Assembly: GCF_003627815.1 (NCBI RefSeq)
Contig: NZ_CP032698.1
Coordinates: 3,844,001-3,908,000 of the forward strand
Source: Streptomyces hundungensis
GTDB taxonomy: Bacteria; Actinomycetota; Actinomycetes; Streptomycetales; Streptomycetaceae
Direction: 5' to 3'
Length of the DNA: 64,000 nt
The notes below the pieces were generated by a model that saw nothing but the letters and a program-made list of their open reading frames with translations, made no database searches and was not told the origin of the DNA. Made by a program: the position numbers and the translations under genes. Shown here piece by piece: positions 45,171 to 54,256 of this stretch. How positions within the stretch are numbered: the stretch's first letter is position 1; every line of letters starts with the position of its first letter.

Positions 45171-46283
45171 TCAGTTCGCGCTGAGCCGCCCGCTGATCCA
45201 CTCCAGGGTCGGCGGGATCTCGCGGCGCCAGGTGTTGAAGTTGTGGCCGCCGCTGTCCAGGGTGATCGAGGAGACGCGTCCGGGCGCCTTGACCTTCTTG
45301 ATGAAGGACTGGGTCGGCTTGTAGTTCTCCTCGCCCGACAGCGAGCTGGTGACCAGGAAGGACGACGGGGCGGGCTTGATGTGGTCCAGGCTCCACAGCA
45401 GGTTGGCGCGGTTGCGCTCGTGCTTGTCGCCGTGGAAGAGGTCACCGGTCGTCGGGTCGTCCGCCGCGTCGTAGTACGCCGAGAGGCCCGCGCTCGCCGC
45501 GAACCTCTCGGGGTGGTGCATGCCGATCTTCAGGGCGCAGTAGCCGCCGGTCGAATTGCCGATGAAGCCCCAGTTCGCGGGCTTGGTGCCGACGCGGTAG
45601 TTCGCCGATATCGCGTCCGGCACGTCCTTGGCGAAGAACGTCTCGGTCTGCGGACCGCCGGGTATGTCGACGCACTCGGTGTCCCGCTGGCCCGCCACCG
45701 TGGGGCGCATCATCACCAGGATCATCGGCTGCATCTTCTTCTGCTTGGCCTGCGCCCAGGCCGTCTTCGGATACCGCAGGCCCTTGAGCAGGTTCTCGGC
45801 CGTGCCCGGGTATCCGGTCAGCACGATCGAGGCGGGAAACGTCTTGTGCTCGTACGCCTTCTGGAAGTACTCGGGCGGCAGATAGACATAGGCGGGGCTG
45901 GTTATCTTCGATTTCTCACCGCCCAGCACGATCTTCTGGATCTCGCCCCCCAGCTGCGGTTTTCCCGCGCCCGGGGTGTCCGGCTTCTGCACGCCGACGA
46001 CCTTGATGTTCTTGCCGCCCGCCGAGTGGTCCACGACCGTGCCCAGATCCTGTTCCTGTCCGAACAGATCCGCCCAGGAGCCGTAGAAGAGGAACGAGTT
46101 GTTGGCGGCGAGACCGACCGAGGCGAAGATCGCCAGCTGGGTCGCGAGCAGCAGCCCGATCCGGCCCGTCACTGCCTTCCAGCTGCGACGGGCCAGACGC
46201 GGCCACAACCAGATGGTGACCGCGAACAGCACCACCGCCAGGAACGCGGCGAGTGCCAGAACCTTGTTGCTCGTGAGACCCAT
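45171..46283 (-). CDS. Membrane-anchored alpha/beta-hydrolase esterase (esterase D / antigen 85-like)
   Basis: 370 residues from ATG 46283. Two N-terminal transmembrane helices (about 7-26 and 45-65) put the rest outside the cell. The hydrolase fold has the nucleophile S244 in FIGNSTGGYCALK, and H347 in DSGGHNFNTWR. Resembles the esterase family that includes mycobacterial mycolyltransferases, but as this is not a mycolate producer, acyl ester or cell-wall ester hydrolysis is more likely. Divergent from the MprF-like gene. Confidence 0.87.
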   Translation of the reverse strand: MGLTSNKVLALAAFLAVVLFAVTIWLWPRLARRSWKAVTGRIGLLLATQLAIFASVGLAANNSFLFYGSWADLFGQEQDLGTVVDHSAGGKNIKVVGVQKPDTPGAGKPQLGGEIQKIVLGGEKSKITSPAYVYLPPEYFQKAYEHKTFPASIVLTGYPGTAENLLKGLRYPKTAWAQAKQKKMQPMILVMMRPTVAGQRDTECVDIPGGPQTETFFAKDVPDAISANYRVGTKPANWGFIGNSTGGYCALKIGMHHPERFAASAGLSAYYDAADDPTTGDLFHGDKHERNRANLLWSLDHIKPAPSSFLVTSSLSGEENYKPTQSFIKKVKAPGRVSSITLDSGGHNFNTWRREIPPTLEWISGRLSAN

Positions 46284-46324
46284 GAGTCGATGAAACTTTC
46301 TGGCTGAGATTTTCCTGGGACCGA

Positions 46325-46354
46325 GGGAACCCGCCCCCCACAAGTCCCGTCCTA
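46325..46354 (+). promoter_or_regulatory. Possible SigE-type promoter before the MprF-like gene
   Basis: GGGAAC (46325-46330) followed after 19 bp by TCCTA (46350-46354). I recall the Streptomyces SigE consensus as a -35 containing AAC and a -10 of about TCT, 19 bp apart. This is close but has TCC, not TCT. Start of transcription would lie about 75 nt before ATG 46434. The gene is reported, as I recall, among SigE targets in S. coelicolor. Confidence 0.35.
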
Positions 46355-46433
46355 GAGGGCGCACATTGTCCGGCTGGACGGTACGGACGCCGTCCCCCGG
46401 CCAACTGAATCTCTCGCGGAGTCACGGGAAGCG

Positions 46434-48275
46434 ATGTCTGTCAGGATAGATGGGGACAAAAACGGATCGGTTCCGACTCGTGTACGAAAGGTCCTAGGCG
46501 GACCGCGCGCGGAGTCGGTTCCCAAGCTGGTCGGTACGGCCTGCACGATCGTGGGCCTCCTGGACGTCGCGGCCGGAGTCTTCGATCGCGTCCGGCACAG
46601 TCGGTTCCACACGGTCAGCGAGGTGCTGCCGGGCACCTTCGGCCCCTTCGCGGCGGCCGTGGCGCTCAGCGCCGGCATCCTCCTGCTGCTCCTCGCCCAC
46701 GGTCTGAAGCGCCGCAAGCGGCGCGCCTGGCGGGCCGCCGTGGTGCTGCTGCCCATCGGGGCGGTGGCCCAGTTCTGGTACCGGCACTCCGTCGTCGGCG
46801 TACTGATCTCATTGGTACTTCTGACGCTGCTCGTCCGCCACCGGAGCGAGTTCAACGCGCTGCCCGACCCGCGCAGCCGCTGGAAGGCGGTCGCGAACTT
46901 CTTCCTCATGGGGGCGAGCTCGCTGGGCCTGGGCCTCGTCATCGTGAGCGTCCACCCGCACCGCACCGTCGGCAACCCGAGCATCGTGGACCGCATCCAG
47001 CACGTGATGTACGGCCTGTTCGGCTTCGAGGGGCCGGTCGAGTACCAGGGCAAGACCAGCTGGACCGTCGGCTACTCGCTCGGCGCGCTCGGCCTGCTCA
47101 CCGCCGTCACCACCATCTACCTGGCGTTCCGCCCCGAGCACCCGGCCGCCCGCCTCACCGAGGACGACGAGCACAAGCTCCGCGACCTCCTCGCCAAGCA
47201 CGGCGCCCGCGACTCGCTCGGCCACTTCGCGCTCCGCCGCGACAAGGCCGTCGTCTTCTCGCCCAGCGGCAAGGCGGCCGTCACCTACCGCGTGGTCTCC
47301 GGCGTCATGCTCGCCTCCGGCGACCCCATCGGCGACGTCGAGGCCTGGCCCGGCGCCATCGAACGCTTCATGGACGAGGCCAAGGCGCACTCCTGGACCC
47401 CGGCGGTGGTCGGCTGCTCCGAGACCGGCGGCGAGGTCTGGACCCGCGAGACCGGACTCGACGCCCTGGAGCTGGGTGACGAGGCGGTGGTGGACGTCGC
47501 GGATTTCTCCCTGTCCGGACGCGCCATGCGGAACGTACGCCAGATGGTCAAGCGCATCGAGCGCAATGGCTACGAAACCCGCGTACGGCGCGTTCGTGAC
47601 CTCTCCGACGGAGAGCTCGAACGCATCCGCCGGGCCGCCGAGGACTGGCGCGGCACCGACACCGAGCGCGGCTTCTCGATGGCGCTCGGCCGCATCGGCG
47701 ACCCCAACGACGGCGACTGCGTGATCGCCACCGCCCACAAGGCCGACGAGGAGGGCGCCGCCCCCGGCCCCTTCGGCGACCTCAAGGCCATCCTGCACTT
47801 CGTGCCCTGGGGCAAGGACGGAATGTCCCTGGAGATGATGCGCCGCGACCGCTCGGCCGACCCCGGCATGAACGAGCTGCTCATCGTGGCCTCGCTCCAG
47901 GCCTGCGAGAAGATCGGCGTACGCCAGGTCTCGCTGAACTTCGCGATGTTCCGCTCGGCGCTGGCACGCGGCGAGAAAATCGGCGCGGGCCCGGTCCTTC
48001 GCCTGTGGCGAGGCCTGCTCGTCTTCCTCTCCCGCTGGTTCCAGATCGAATCCCTGTACAAGTTCAACGCGAAGTTCCAGCCGCGCTGGGAGCCGCGCTT
48101 CATGGTCTACCGGGCCCACGCCGACCTCCCCCGCATCGGCTTCGCCGTGATGCAGGCGGAGGGCTTCGTGAACCTGGGCCTGCCCGGCCCGCTGGCCCGT
48201 CTGACGCGGGCGGCCCGACGGGACCGGGCGTGTGCGCACGTGCCGCCGAAGGAACGCGAGATGCGAGCGGCGTAG
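46434..48275 (+). CDS. MprF/LysX-like membrane protein with phosphatidylglycerol lysyltransferase (DUF2156) domain
   Basis: 613 residues. About five N-terminal transmembrane helices (up to about residue 230), then the cytosolic GNAT-like DUF2156 domain: FALRRDKAVVFSPSGKAAVT, GDPIGDVEAWPGAIERFMDE, the central RNVRQMVKRIERNGY, then LHFVPWGKDGMSLEMMRRD and FNAKFQPRWEPRFMVY near the end. Such proteins transfer lysine from Lys-tRNA to phosphatidylglycerol, reducing negative surface charge and cationic-peptide sensitivity. The membrane part is shorter than the 8-14-helix MprF flippase, so it may lack full flippase function. Confidence 0.87.
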   Translation: MSVRIDGDKNGSVPTRVRKVLGGPRAESVPKLVGTACTIVGLLDVAAGVFDRVRHSRFHTVSEVLPGTFGPFAAAVALSAGILLLLLAHGLKRRKRRAWRAAVVLLPIGAVAQFWYRHSVVGVLISLVLLTLLVRHRSEFNALPDPRSRWKAVANFFLMGASSLGLGLVIVSVHPHRTVGNPSIVDRIQHVMYGLFGFEGPVEYQGKTSWTVGYSLGALGLLTAVTTIYLAFRPEHPAARLTEDDEHKLRDLLAKHGARDSLGHFALRRDKAVVFSPSGKAAVTYRVVSGVMLASGDPIGDVEAWPGAIERFMDEAKAHSWTPAVVGCSETGGEVWTRETGLDALELGDEAVVDVADFSLSGRAMRNVRQMVKRIERNGYETRVRRVRDLSDGELERIRRAAEDWRGTDTERGFSMALGRIGDPNDGDCVIATAHKADEEGAAPGPFGDLKAILHFVPWGKDGMSLEMMRRDRSADPGMNELLIVASLQACEKIGVRQVSLNFAMFRSALARGEKIGAGPVLRLWRGLLVFLSRWFQIESLYKFNAKFQPRWEPRFMVYRAHADLPRIGFAVMQAEGFVNLGLPGPLARLTRAARRDRACAHVPPKEREMRAA

Positions 48276-48329
48276 GCCGCTCGCCCCTTGCGCACCCCGG
48301 TGCCGGGTCCCCTGCGGGGGGCTTGGCGC

Positions 48330-48942
48330 CGGGGTTCTTTTCTCCCCACCCCGCCCCTTCCCGAGACCCTCCGGGGGGTGGGGGGGCGGGGCGAGTTCGG
48401 CGAGCCGAGCCGAGCCGGGGGCCGGGGGCCGGGGGGTTGCGCAGTTCCCCGCGCCCCTAACCCCTCTCGACCCTGCGGACCGTGCTCGCTTCTCGCGCAG
48501 TTCCTCGCGCCCCTGAAACCCGTTTACGTCTGCGGGCCGTGCGTGGCTGGTCGCGCAGTTCCCCGCGCCCCTTAACTGCTCGGTGCTGGGGCACCTTCAG
48601 CCCGTCCGGCGATTGAGGACGAGCGCCGTTCAGGCGCGAACGGGGGTGCGGGGGCGGAGCCCCCGCAGGGGTCTGGGGCGGAGCCCCAGGGGCTGAGCCA
48701 TTCAACCCGCTGCACGGGCGGGTGGGTGGGCGAACCCGCAGGGGTCTGGGGCGCAGCCCCAGGGGCCGAACCATCCGACCCCCGTCACGGGCGGGTGGGT
48801 GGGCAAACGCGCCGGGGTCTGGGGCGGAGCCCCAGGGGGCCGGGACCAACCAACCCCCCGCGCGGGTGGGTGGGTGGTGGGCGAACCCCCCAGGGGGCCC
48901 GCGCCAACCACCCCCCGCACGGACAGGCCGGCAGGCAAACGG
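48330..48942. repeat. Mosaic GC-rich intergenic repeat cluster 3
   Basis: About 610 bp between convergent genes, mostly in reverse orientation to clusters 1 and 2. Module D lies at 48340-48376, module C near 48436, 48497 and 48550, the short B variant at 48598-48645, and module A (as GGGGTCTGGGGCGGAGCCCC) near 48668, 48747 and 48815, with CACGGGCGGGTGGGTGGGC spacers. No coding potential; open frames through it are the repeat itself. Confidence 0.8.
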
Positions 48943-50436
48943 CTAGGCCCGCTCCAAGGCCGACTCCGCCGACTCCGCCGACTCCGCCGACTCCGCCGGG
49001 GCGGAAGACGTGACCCGCGACCGCACCCGGTCGGAGGACAGGCCCACCAGAGCCACCCCCACCACCAGCACGAACGCAATCCCCGCCAGCGCGAACGACA
49101 GCGTGAACTGGCTCTCCGCCGGCAGCGGCGGCACACCCTTGGGCAGCCCGGACAGAACCTTGGAGGCGAGCAGCGAGGTGATCACGGCACTGGCGATCGC
49201 GGAACCCACCGAGCGCGAGATGGAGTTGATCCCGTTCGCGATCCCCGTCTGGTGGTGCGGGACGCTCGCCACGATGAGCGCCGGCATCGCCGCGTACCCG
49301 AAACTGATCGCGGCACCGATCAACATGCCCGCGAGGATCACGGACGACGTCGAGTCGTGCGCCCCGGTCAGCCAGGCGAAGCCGAGGACACCGAAGGCCG
49401 CGCCCGCCGCGAGGGTGAAGCGCGCTCCGATGCGGCCCACCAGGAGCCCGCCGAGGGGGGCGGCGACGAGCGAGACGAGCGTGGTCGGCAGCAGGTATTC
49501 GACTGAGGCGCGCAGCACGGACGCCGAGAAGCCGTAGCCGGTCAGCTCGTCCGGCATCTGCACCAGGTACGAGACGCCGATGAACTGGGAGAACATCGCG
49601 AAGCCGAGGAGCAGCCCGGCGAGGTTGGTGAAGAGCACCGGCCGGTGCGCGAACATCCGCATGTCGACCATGGGCGCGGCGACCTTGCGCTCGACGAGCA
49701 CCCAGACCCCGGCCATCAGGACGGCGGCGACGAAGAGCCCGATCGTACGGCCGGAGGACCAGCCCCACTCGTGGCCCTGCGAGATGGGCAGCAGGAGCAG
49801 GACGAGGAAGGCGGCCAGGGTGGCGGCGCCGAACCAGTCGGTGCGTCCGCCCGTCTTCGTACGGGAGGCGGGCACGACCACGATGACGGCGACGAGCGCC
49901 AGGACCGCGAGGATCACGGCGAGCCAGAAGACTCGGTGGTAGTCGGGGTGCGAGCCCTGCGTGAGCAGGCCCGCGCCGACGAGCGCGAGTCCGCTGCCGA
50001 AGGCGAGGGTGCCGCTGACCAGCGCCATCGCGCCGTGCAGCTTCTGCGGCGGGATCTCCTCGCGCAGGACGGACAGCGCCAGCGGGAAGATCGCGGTGGC
50101 CGCGCCCTGGAGCACCCGGCCGACGATGAGCAGGACGAGCGAGCTGGTGGTGGCGGCGAGCACGGAGCCCGCGACCATGACCACGAGCACCCCGATCAGG
50201 GTGGGCTTCTTGCCGTGCATGTCGCCGAAGCGGCCGAGCAGCGGGGTGAAGACGGCCGCCGAGAGCAGGGTCGCGGTGGTGACCCAGCTGACGCCCGATG
50301 TGGTGGTGCCGAGGTCGTTCTGGATGATCCCGAGGATCGGCACGACCAGGGTCTGCATCATCGAGACGACCATGGCCGCGAGGCCGAGGACCAGGACGAG
50401 CCCGGTACCGCCGCGGGGGCGTTGGTTTGTGGTCAC
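48943..50436 (-). CDS. DHA2-family MFS multidrug exporter
   Basis: 497 residues from GTG 50436 with GGAAGAAACA upstream. About 14 transmembrane helices. Motif A is LLGRFGDMHGKKP; the first helix has VVSMMQTLVVPILG. The C-terminus ends in a short repeated SAESAESAESA tail encoded by 9-bp tandem repeats (about 48957-48998). Divergent from a MarR regulator with shared operators, so efflux is probably induced by the regulator's ligand. Substrate unknown. Confidence 0.9.
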   Translation of the reverse strand: MTTNQRPRGGTGLVLVLGLAAMVVSMMQTLVVPILGIIQNDLGTTTSGVSWVTTATLLSAAVFTPLLGRFGDMHGKKPTLIGVLVVMVAGSVLAATTSSLVLLIVGRVLQGAATAIFPLALSVLREEIPPQKLHGAMALVSGTLAFGSGLALVGAGLLTQGSHPDYHRVFWLAVILAVLALVAVIVVVPASRTKTGGRTDWFGAATLAAFLVLLLLPISQGHEWGWSSGRTIGLFVAAVLMAGVWVLVERKVAAPMVDMRMFAHRPVLFTNLAGLLLGFAMFSQFIGVSYLVQMPDELTGYGFSASVLRASVEYLLPTTLVSLVAAPLGGLLVGRIGARFTLAAGAAFGVLGFAWLTGAHDSTSSVILAGMLIGAAISFGYAAMPALIVASVPHHQTGIANGINSISRSVGSAIASAVITSLLASKVLSGLPKGVPPLPAESQFTLSFALAGIAFVLVVGVALVGLSSDRVRSRVTSSAPAESAESAESAESALERA

Positions 50437-50479
50437 TGTTTCTTCCGTACGGCTGAGGAGGAACGGGTGCAAAGGGAAG

Positions 50480-50535
50480 CTTGATTACCTCAAGCAACTT
50501 AATGAAGGTAAACATCAAAGGTTGAGGTAGTCAAG
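50480..50535. promoter_or_regulatory. Two MarR-type operators and the exporter promoter
   Basis: Palindromes CTTGA-N5-TCAAG (50480-50494) and TTGA-N5-TCAA (50522-50534); the two sites are also near-perfect inverted copies of each other over 14 bp. The exporter promoter lies between and across them on the minus strand: -35 TTGACT (50534-50529), 18-bp spacer, -10 TACCTT (50510-50505). The regulator has a -10-like TACAGT at 50553-50558, only about 9 bp before its ATG. Confidence 0.7.
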
Positions 50536-50566
50536 TTTCGCTCGAATCGCGGGTACAGTGGACGGC

Positions 50567-51025
50567 ATGTCTGGAACCAGCCCGCCCCCCGCCGTCAGCA
50601 ACGCCGCGCTCATGGATGCCATCTGGGACTCCCTGGCCGGCTTCTACGGTGACTTCACGTCGGCCGCCGCCGGCGAGGGGCTCACCTCCAGCCAGGCCAA
50701 GACCCTGACCGTGCTGCGCCGGGGCCCCGCGTCCATGCGCTCGCTCGCCACCACGCTGCACTGCGACGCCTCGAACGTGACGGGGATCATCGACCGCCTC
50801 GAAGCCCGCTCCCTGGTGCGCCGCGAGCCGAGCCCCACCGACCGCCGCGTCAAGAACGTCGTGCTCACCGAGGACGGCATGCGCACGGTGGAGACCGTCC
50901 GCACCGGCATGCTCGCCACCCACACCGCCCTCGACGGCCTCCCCGACGCCGACCGGGTCGCCCTGCACGATCTCCTCCAGCGCCTTTTCGCCACCCCCGA
51001 GCGTGGTCCGGGAACCAGCGGCTGA
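50567..51025 (+). CDS. MarR-family regulator
   Basis: 152 residues. MarR winged helix with TSSQAKTLTVLRRGPASMRS, ATTLHCDASNVTGIIDRLEA and the wing SLVRREPSPTDRRVKNVVLT, flanked by dimerisation helices. Probably represses the divergent exporter and itself. ATG 50567 lies right after a TACAGT -10-like box, so the transcript may be almost leaderless. GTG 50558 is an alternative. folP begins 16 bp after its stop. Confidence 0.9.
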   Translation: MSGTSPPPAVSNAALMDAIWDSLAGFYGDFTSAAAGEGLTSSQAKTLTVLRRGPASMRSLATTLHCDASNVTGIIDRLEARSLVRREPSPTDRRVKNVVLTEDGMRTVETVRTGMLATHTALDGLPDADRVALHDLLQRLFATPERGPGTSG

Positions 51026-51041
51026 CGCCTACGCTGGACGT

Positions 51042-51905
51042 ATGAGTACGTTGCACGGACGGGGGTCCGTCGAAGGCCTGCCCGAATGGGACCGCTGCGC
51101 GGTCATGGGCGTGGTCAATGTGACGCCCGACTCCTTCTCCGACGGCGGCCGGTGGTTCGACACCTCCACCGCCGTCAAGCACGGGCTCGACCTCGTCGCC
51201 GAGGGCGCCGACCTCGTCGACGTCGGCGGTGAGTCCACCCGCCCCGGCGCCTCCCGCGTGGACGAGGCCGAGGAGCTGCGCCGCGTCGTCCCCGTCGTGC
51301 GGGGCCTGGCCGCCGAGGGCGTCACCGTCTCCGTCGACACCATGCGCGCCCGCGTCGCCGAACAGGCCGTCGCCGCCGGCGCCGTCCTGGTCAACGACGT
51401 CAGCGGCGGTCTCGCCGACCCCGCGATGATCCCCGCGGTCGCCGCCACCGGCGCCCCCTTCGTCGTCATGCACTGGCGCGGTTTCAGCCAGGACATGAAC
51501 AGCCGCGCGGTCTACGCCGACGTGGTGGGCGAGGTCGTCGCCGAACTCCGCGCCCGCATGGAGGCCGTCATCGAGGGCGGCATCGCCCCCGAGCGCCTCG
51601 TCATCGACCCCGGCCTCGGCTTCGCCAAGCAGGCCCAGCACGACCTCGCCCTCGTCGCGCACCTCGCCGAACTGCGCGCGCTCGGCCGCCCCGTCCTGGT
51701 CGCCGCCTCCCGCAAACGCTTCCTCGGCCACGTCCTCGCCGGCCCCGAGGGCGCCGCCCCGCCGCCCGCCCGCGAACGCGACGCGGCCACCGCCGCCGTC
51801 TCCGCCATAGCCGCCCACGAGGGCGCCTGGGCCGTGCGGGTCCACGAGGTGCGGGCCACCGCCGACGCCGTCCGCGTGGCGCGCGCCGTAGAGGGAGCCC
51901 GGTGA
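51042..51905 (+). CDS. folP: Dihydropteroate synthase FolP
   Basis: 287 residues. Condenses dihydropterin pyrophosphate with p-aminobenzoate, the sulfonamide target. Motifs VMGVVNVTPDSFSDGG, VDVGGESTRPGASRV, VLVNDVSGGLADP and PVLVAASRKRFLG are all present. The loops look intact and normal, so I assume an active enzyme. ATG 51042 is chosen since the frame upstream overlaps the marR end. Overlaps the next gene by GTGA. Confidence 0.95.
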   Translation: MSTLHGRGSVEGLPEWDRCAVMGVVNVTPDSFSDGGRWFDTSTAVKHGLDLVAEGADLVDVGGESTRPGASRVDEAEELRRVVPVVRGLAAEGVTVSVDTMRARVAEQAVAAGAVLVNDVSGGLADPAMIPAVAATGAPFVVMHWRGFSQDMNSRAVYADVVGEVVAELRARMEAVIEGGIAPERLVIDPGLGFAKQAQHDLALVAHLAELRALGRPVLVAASRKRFLGHVLAGPEGAAPPPARERDAATAAVSAIAAHEGAWAVRVHEVRATADAVRVARAVEGAR

Positions 51906-52363
51906 GCCCGCGCACCGAGAGCGAGGCGGTCGAGCGTGCCAACACCGCGTTCTACGAGACCTTGGAGCGGGGGGACTTCGACGAGCTGTCCGCCCTCTGG
52001 CTGGACGCCACCGAGGCCGGCGACACCGGGATCTCCTGCGTCCACCCGGGCTGGCCGGTGCTGTCCGGGCGCGGCGAGGTGCTCCGCTCGTACGCCCTGA
52101 TCATGGCGAACACGGAGTACATCCAGTTCTTCCTGACCGATGTGAAGGTCGTCATCCTGGGCGACACCGCGCTGGTGACCTGCACCGAGAACATCCTCAG
52201 CGGCGGCCCCGCCGAGGAGAGCGGCGAGCTGGGGCCACTCGTCGGCCAGCTCGTGGTCGCCACCAATGTGTTCCGCCGCACATCCGAGGGCTGGCGGCTC
52301 TGGTCCCACCACGGCTCGCCGGTACTGGCCGAATCGGGCGACGAAGAGCAGGAAGAGGACTGA
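51902..52363 (+). CDS. NTF2-like (SnoaL/SgcJ-type) protein in the fol cluster
   Basis: 153 residues from GTG 51902, which overlaps the folP stop. Cone-shaped NTF2 fold: helix AVERANTAFYETLERGDFDE, then LWLDA, CVHPGWPVLSGRGEVLRSY, and strands VKVVILGDTALVTCTENI and GQLVVATNVFRRTSEGWRLW. Ends in an acidic tail. Conserved between folP and folB in Streptomyces, so a folate-related role is plausible but unproven. Family members include isomerases, ketosteroid-like enzymes and ligand binders. Confidence 0.82.
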   Translation: MSPRTESEAVERANTAFYETLERGDFDELSALWLDATEAGDTGISCVHPGWPVLSGRGEVLRSYALIMANTEYIQFFLTDVKVVILGDTALVTCTENILSGGPAEESGELGPLVGQLVVATNVFRRTSEGWRLWSHHGSPVLAESGDEEQEED

Positions 52364-52582
52364 ATCCGGGCACGTTTGGGGAGTTCGGAAGGTTGAAGCC
52401 GGGGTCCCGGAGGATTGAAGCCGCAGCCATCGGGTAGGGGCGGCTATCAGGCCTGTCCGGATCTGTCCATAGCCCCCGTGGGCGAGCACTGTCAGTGCCC
52501 GCAGGTAGATTCGATCGTGGGCACCGTGCCGCCCGCACGCGGCCGCATGCCCGTCTGACCAACGACAGCAGGAGTGATTCGC

Positions 52583-52942
52583 GTGGATCGTGTCGCGCTG
52601 CGCGGCCTCAAGGCCCGTGGGCACCATGGCGTCTTCCCCCGGGAGCGCGAGGAGGGCCAGACCTTCATCGTGGACCTGGTGCTCGGCCTCGACACCCGCC
52701 CCGCGGCGGTCGACGACGACCTGGCGAAGACCGTGCACTACGGCGTGGTGGCCGAGGAGGTCGTGGACGTCGTCCAGGGCGAGCCCGTCGACCTGATCGA
52801 GACGCTCGCCGAGCGGATCGCCCAGCAGTGCCTCAAGCACGAAGGCGTCCAGGAGGTGGAAGTGGTCGTCCACAAGCCGGACGCGCCGATCACCGTCCCG
52901 TTCGACGACGTGACCATCACCATCACCCGGAGCCGAGTATGA
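52583..52942 (+). CDS. folB: Dihydroneopterin aldolase FolB
   Basis: 119 residues. Converts dihydroneopterin to hydroxymethyl-dihydropterin and glycolaldehyde. Motifs ALRGLKARGHHGVFPRERE, VHYGVVAEEVVDVV and LIETLAERIAQQCL are standard. GTG 52583 has AGGAG 8 nt upstream; GTG 52574 overlaps that site and is rejected. Separated from the NTF2-like gene by 220 bp, which may hold its own promoter. Overlaps folK (ATGA). Confidence 0.95.
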   Translation: MDRVALRGLKARGHHGVFPREREEGQTFIVDLVLGLDTRPAAVDDDLAKTVHYGVVAEEVVDVVQGEPVDLIETLAERIAQQCLKHEGVQEVEVVVHKPDAPITVPFDDVTITITRSRV

Positions 52943-53553
52943 GCGTGTATTCGCAAGGGGCCGCCCAGAGCGACCCGACCGTGCAGCCGGTGCCCGCCTC
53001 CGTGGTCGAGCAGGTCGACGCGGCCGACGTCACGCTCTCCAACCCGCGCCGCGCCGTCATCGCGCTCGGCTCGAACCTCGGCAACCGTCTGGAGACGCTC
53101 CAGGGCGCCATCGACGCCCTGGAGGACACGCCCGGGCTGCGCGTCAAAGCCGTCTCCCCGGTGTACGAGACGGAGCCCTGGGGCGTCGACCCCGGCTCCC
53201 AGCCCTCGTACTTCAACGCGGTCGTCGTCGTGAAGACCACCCTGCCGCCGGCCTCGCTCCTGGAGCGCGGCCACGCCATCGAAGAGGCCTTCGCCCGGGT
53301 CCGCGACGAGCGCTGGGGCCCGCGCACCATCGACGTCGACATCGTTGCCTACGCGGACGTCGTCTCCGACGACCCGGTCCTCACCCTCCCCCACCCCCGC
53401 GCCCACCAGCGGGCCTTCGTGCTCGCCCCGTGGTTCGACGTGGACCCCGAGGCGCAGCTCGCCGGACACGGCGCGATCGCCGACCTGCTGAGCGCCGTCG
53501 GCCGCGGCGGTGTGGAACCCCGCGCCGACCTGGAACTCCGCCTGCCCGAGTAG
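52939..53553 (+). CDS. folK: 6-hydroxymethyl-7,8-dihydropterin pyrophosphokinase FolK
   Basis: 204 residues. Motifs AVIALGSNLGNRLETLQ, VSPVYETEPWG, RWGPRTIDVDIV and LPHPRAHQRAFVLAPW identify HPPK. The N-terminal 35 residues form a Streptomyces-type extension (VQPVPASVVEQVDAADVTL) absent in E. coli FolK. Supplies the pyrophosphate ester used by FolP. Start overlaps the folB stop. Confidence 0.95.
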   Translation: MSVYSQGAAQSDPTVQPVPASVVEQVDAADVTLSNPRRAVIALGSNLGNRLETLQGAIDALEDTPGLRVKAVSPVYETEPWGVDPGSQPSYFNAVVVVKTTLPPASLLERGHAIEEAFARVRDERWGPRTIDVDIVAYADVVSDDPVLTLPHPRAHQRAFVLAPWFDVDPEAQLAGHGAIADLLSAVGRGGVEPRADLELRLPE

Positions 53554-53711
53554 TCGTTACGCTTCTGAGGGTCGGCCCCCGGGCGCTTCGCGTACGCGGA
53601 GGGCGTGGGCGTGGGCCGTCCGTGGCCGGTCACGGCTTCCGGCGTCCCAAAGGGGCACCGGTGGCGCACCGGACTCCACACGACCGCAAAGACGCGAAGG
53701 GCACTACTTTC

Positions 53712-54191
53712 GTGAAGCAACTGCGCCTGGGTGTGCTGGCCGGGCTGTTCGTCGTCGCCGGGGTGCTCTCCTGGGCGGTCGCCCGGCTGTGGGACTCGGT
53801 CTCCACCCTGCCGAGCGTGCCGCTGGCGGCGCCCATCGTGCTCGGGGTGATCGCCGTCGTCCTGCTCGCGACCGGCCTGTCCATCCGGGCCCGGCTGCGC
53901 GCCCAGCGCGAGCGCCGGCCGGGCGCCAAGGGCGTGGAGCCCCTGATGGCCGCCCGCGCGGTGGTCTTCGGCCAGGCGAGCGCCCTGGTCGCGGCCCTGG
54001 TCTGCGGGATGTACGGCGGCACCGGCGTCTATCTGCTGAGCTATCTCGATGTGCCGCCCCGCCGCGACCAGGCGATCTACGCCGGCTTCTCGGTCCTGGC
54101 CGGCATCGCCGTCGTGGCCGCCGCCCTGTTCCTGGAACGCGTCTGCAAGCTCCCCGACGACGAGGACGACACCACGGCCCCGGTCACCTGA
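53712..54191 (+). CDS. DUF3180 membrane protein
   Basis: 159 residues from GTG 53712. Four transmembrane helices arranged as two pairs, with a basic cytosolic loop (RARLRAQRERRPGAKGVEP) between helices 2 and 3, the conserved AARAVVFGQASALVAALVCG helix, and an acidic C-terminus. DUF3180 genes follow folK throughout actinobacteria; function unknown. Lies 158 bp after folK and ends before a strong terminator. Confidence 0.88.
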   Translation: MKQLRLGVLAGLFVVAGVLSWAVARLWDSVSTLPSVPLAAPIVLGVIAVVLLATGLSIRARLRAQRERRPGAKGVEPLMAARAVVFGQASALVAALVCGMYGGTGVYLLSYLDVPPRRDQAIYAGFSVLAGIAVVAAALFLERVCKLPDDEDDTTAPVT

Positions 54192-54214
54192 CCCGCCGCG
54201 CCGCCGAAACGCCG

Positions 54215-54256
54215 AACGGCCCCGGCTCCCCCGCTCATGCGGGGGCCGGGGCCGTT
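54215..54256. terminator. Bidirectional terminator between the fol cluster and folE
   Basis: AACGGCCCCGGC and GCCGGGGCCGTT form the outer stem with TCCCCCGC/GCGGGGG inside and a TCAT loop. Sits between convergent DUF3180 and folE. Very stable. Confidence 0.85.
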
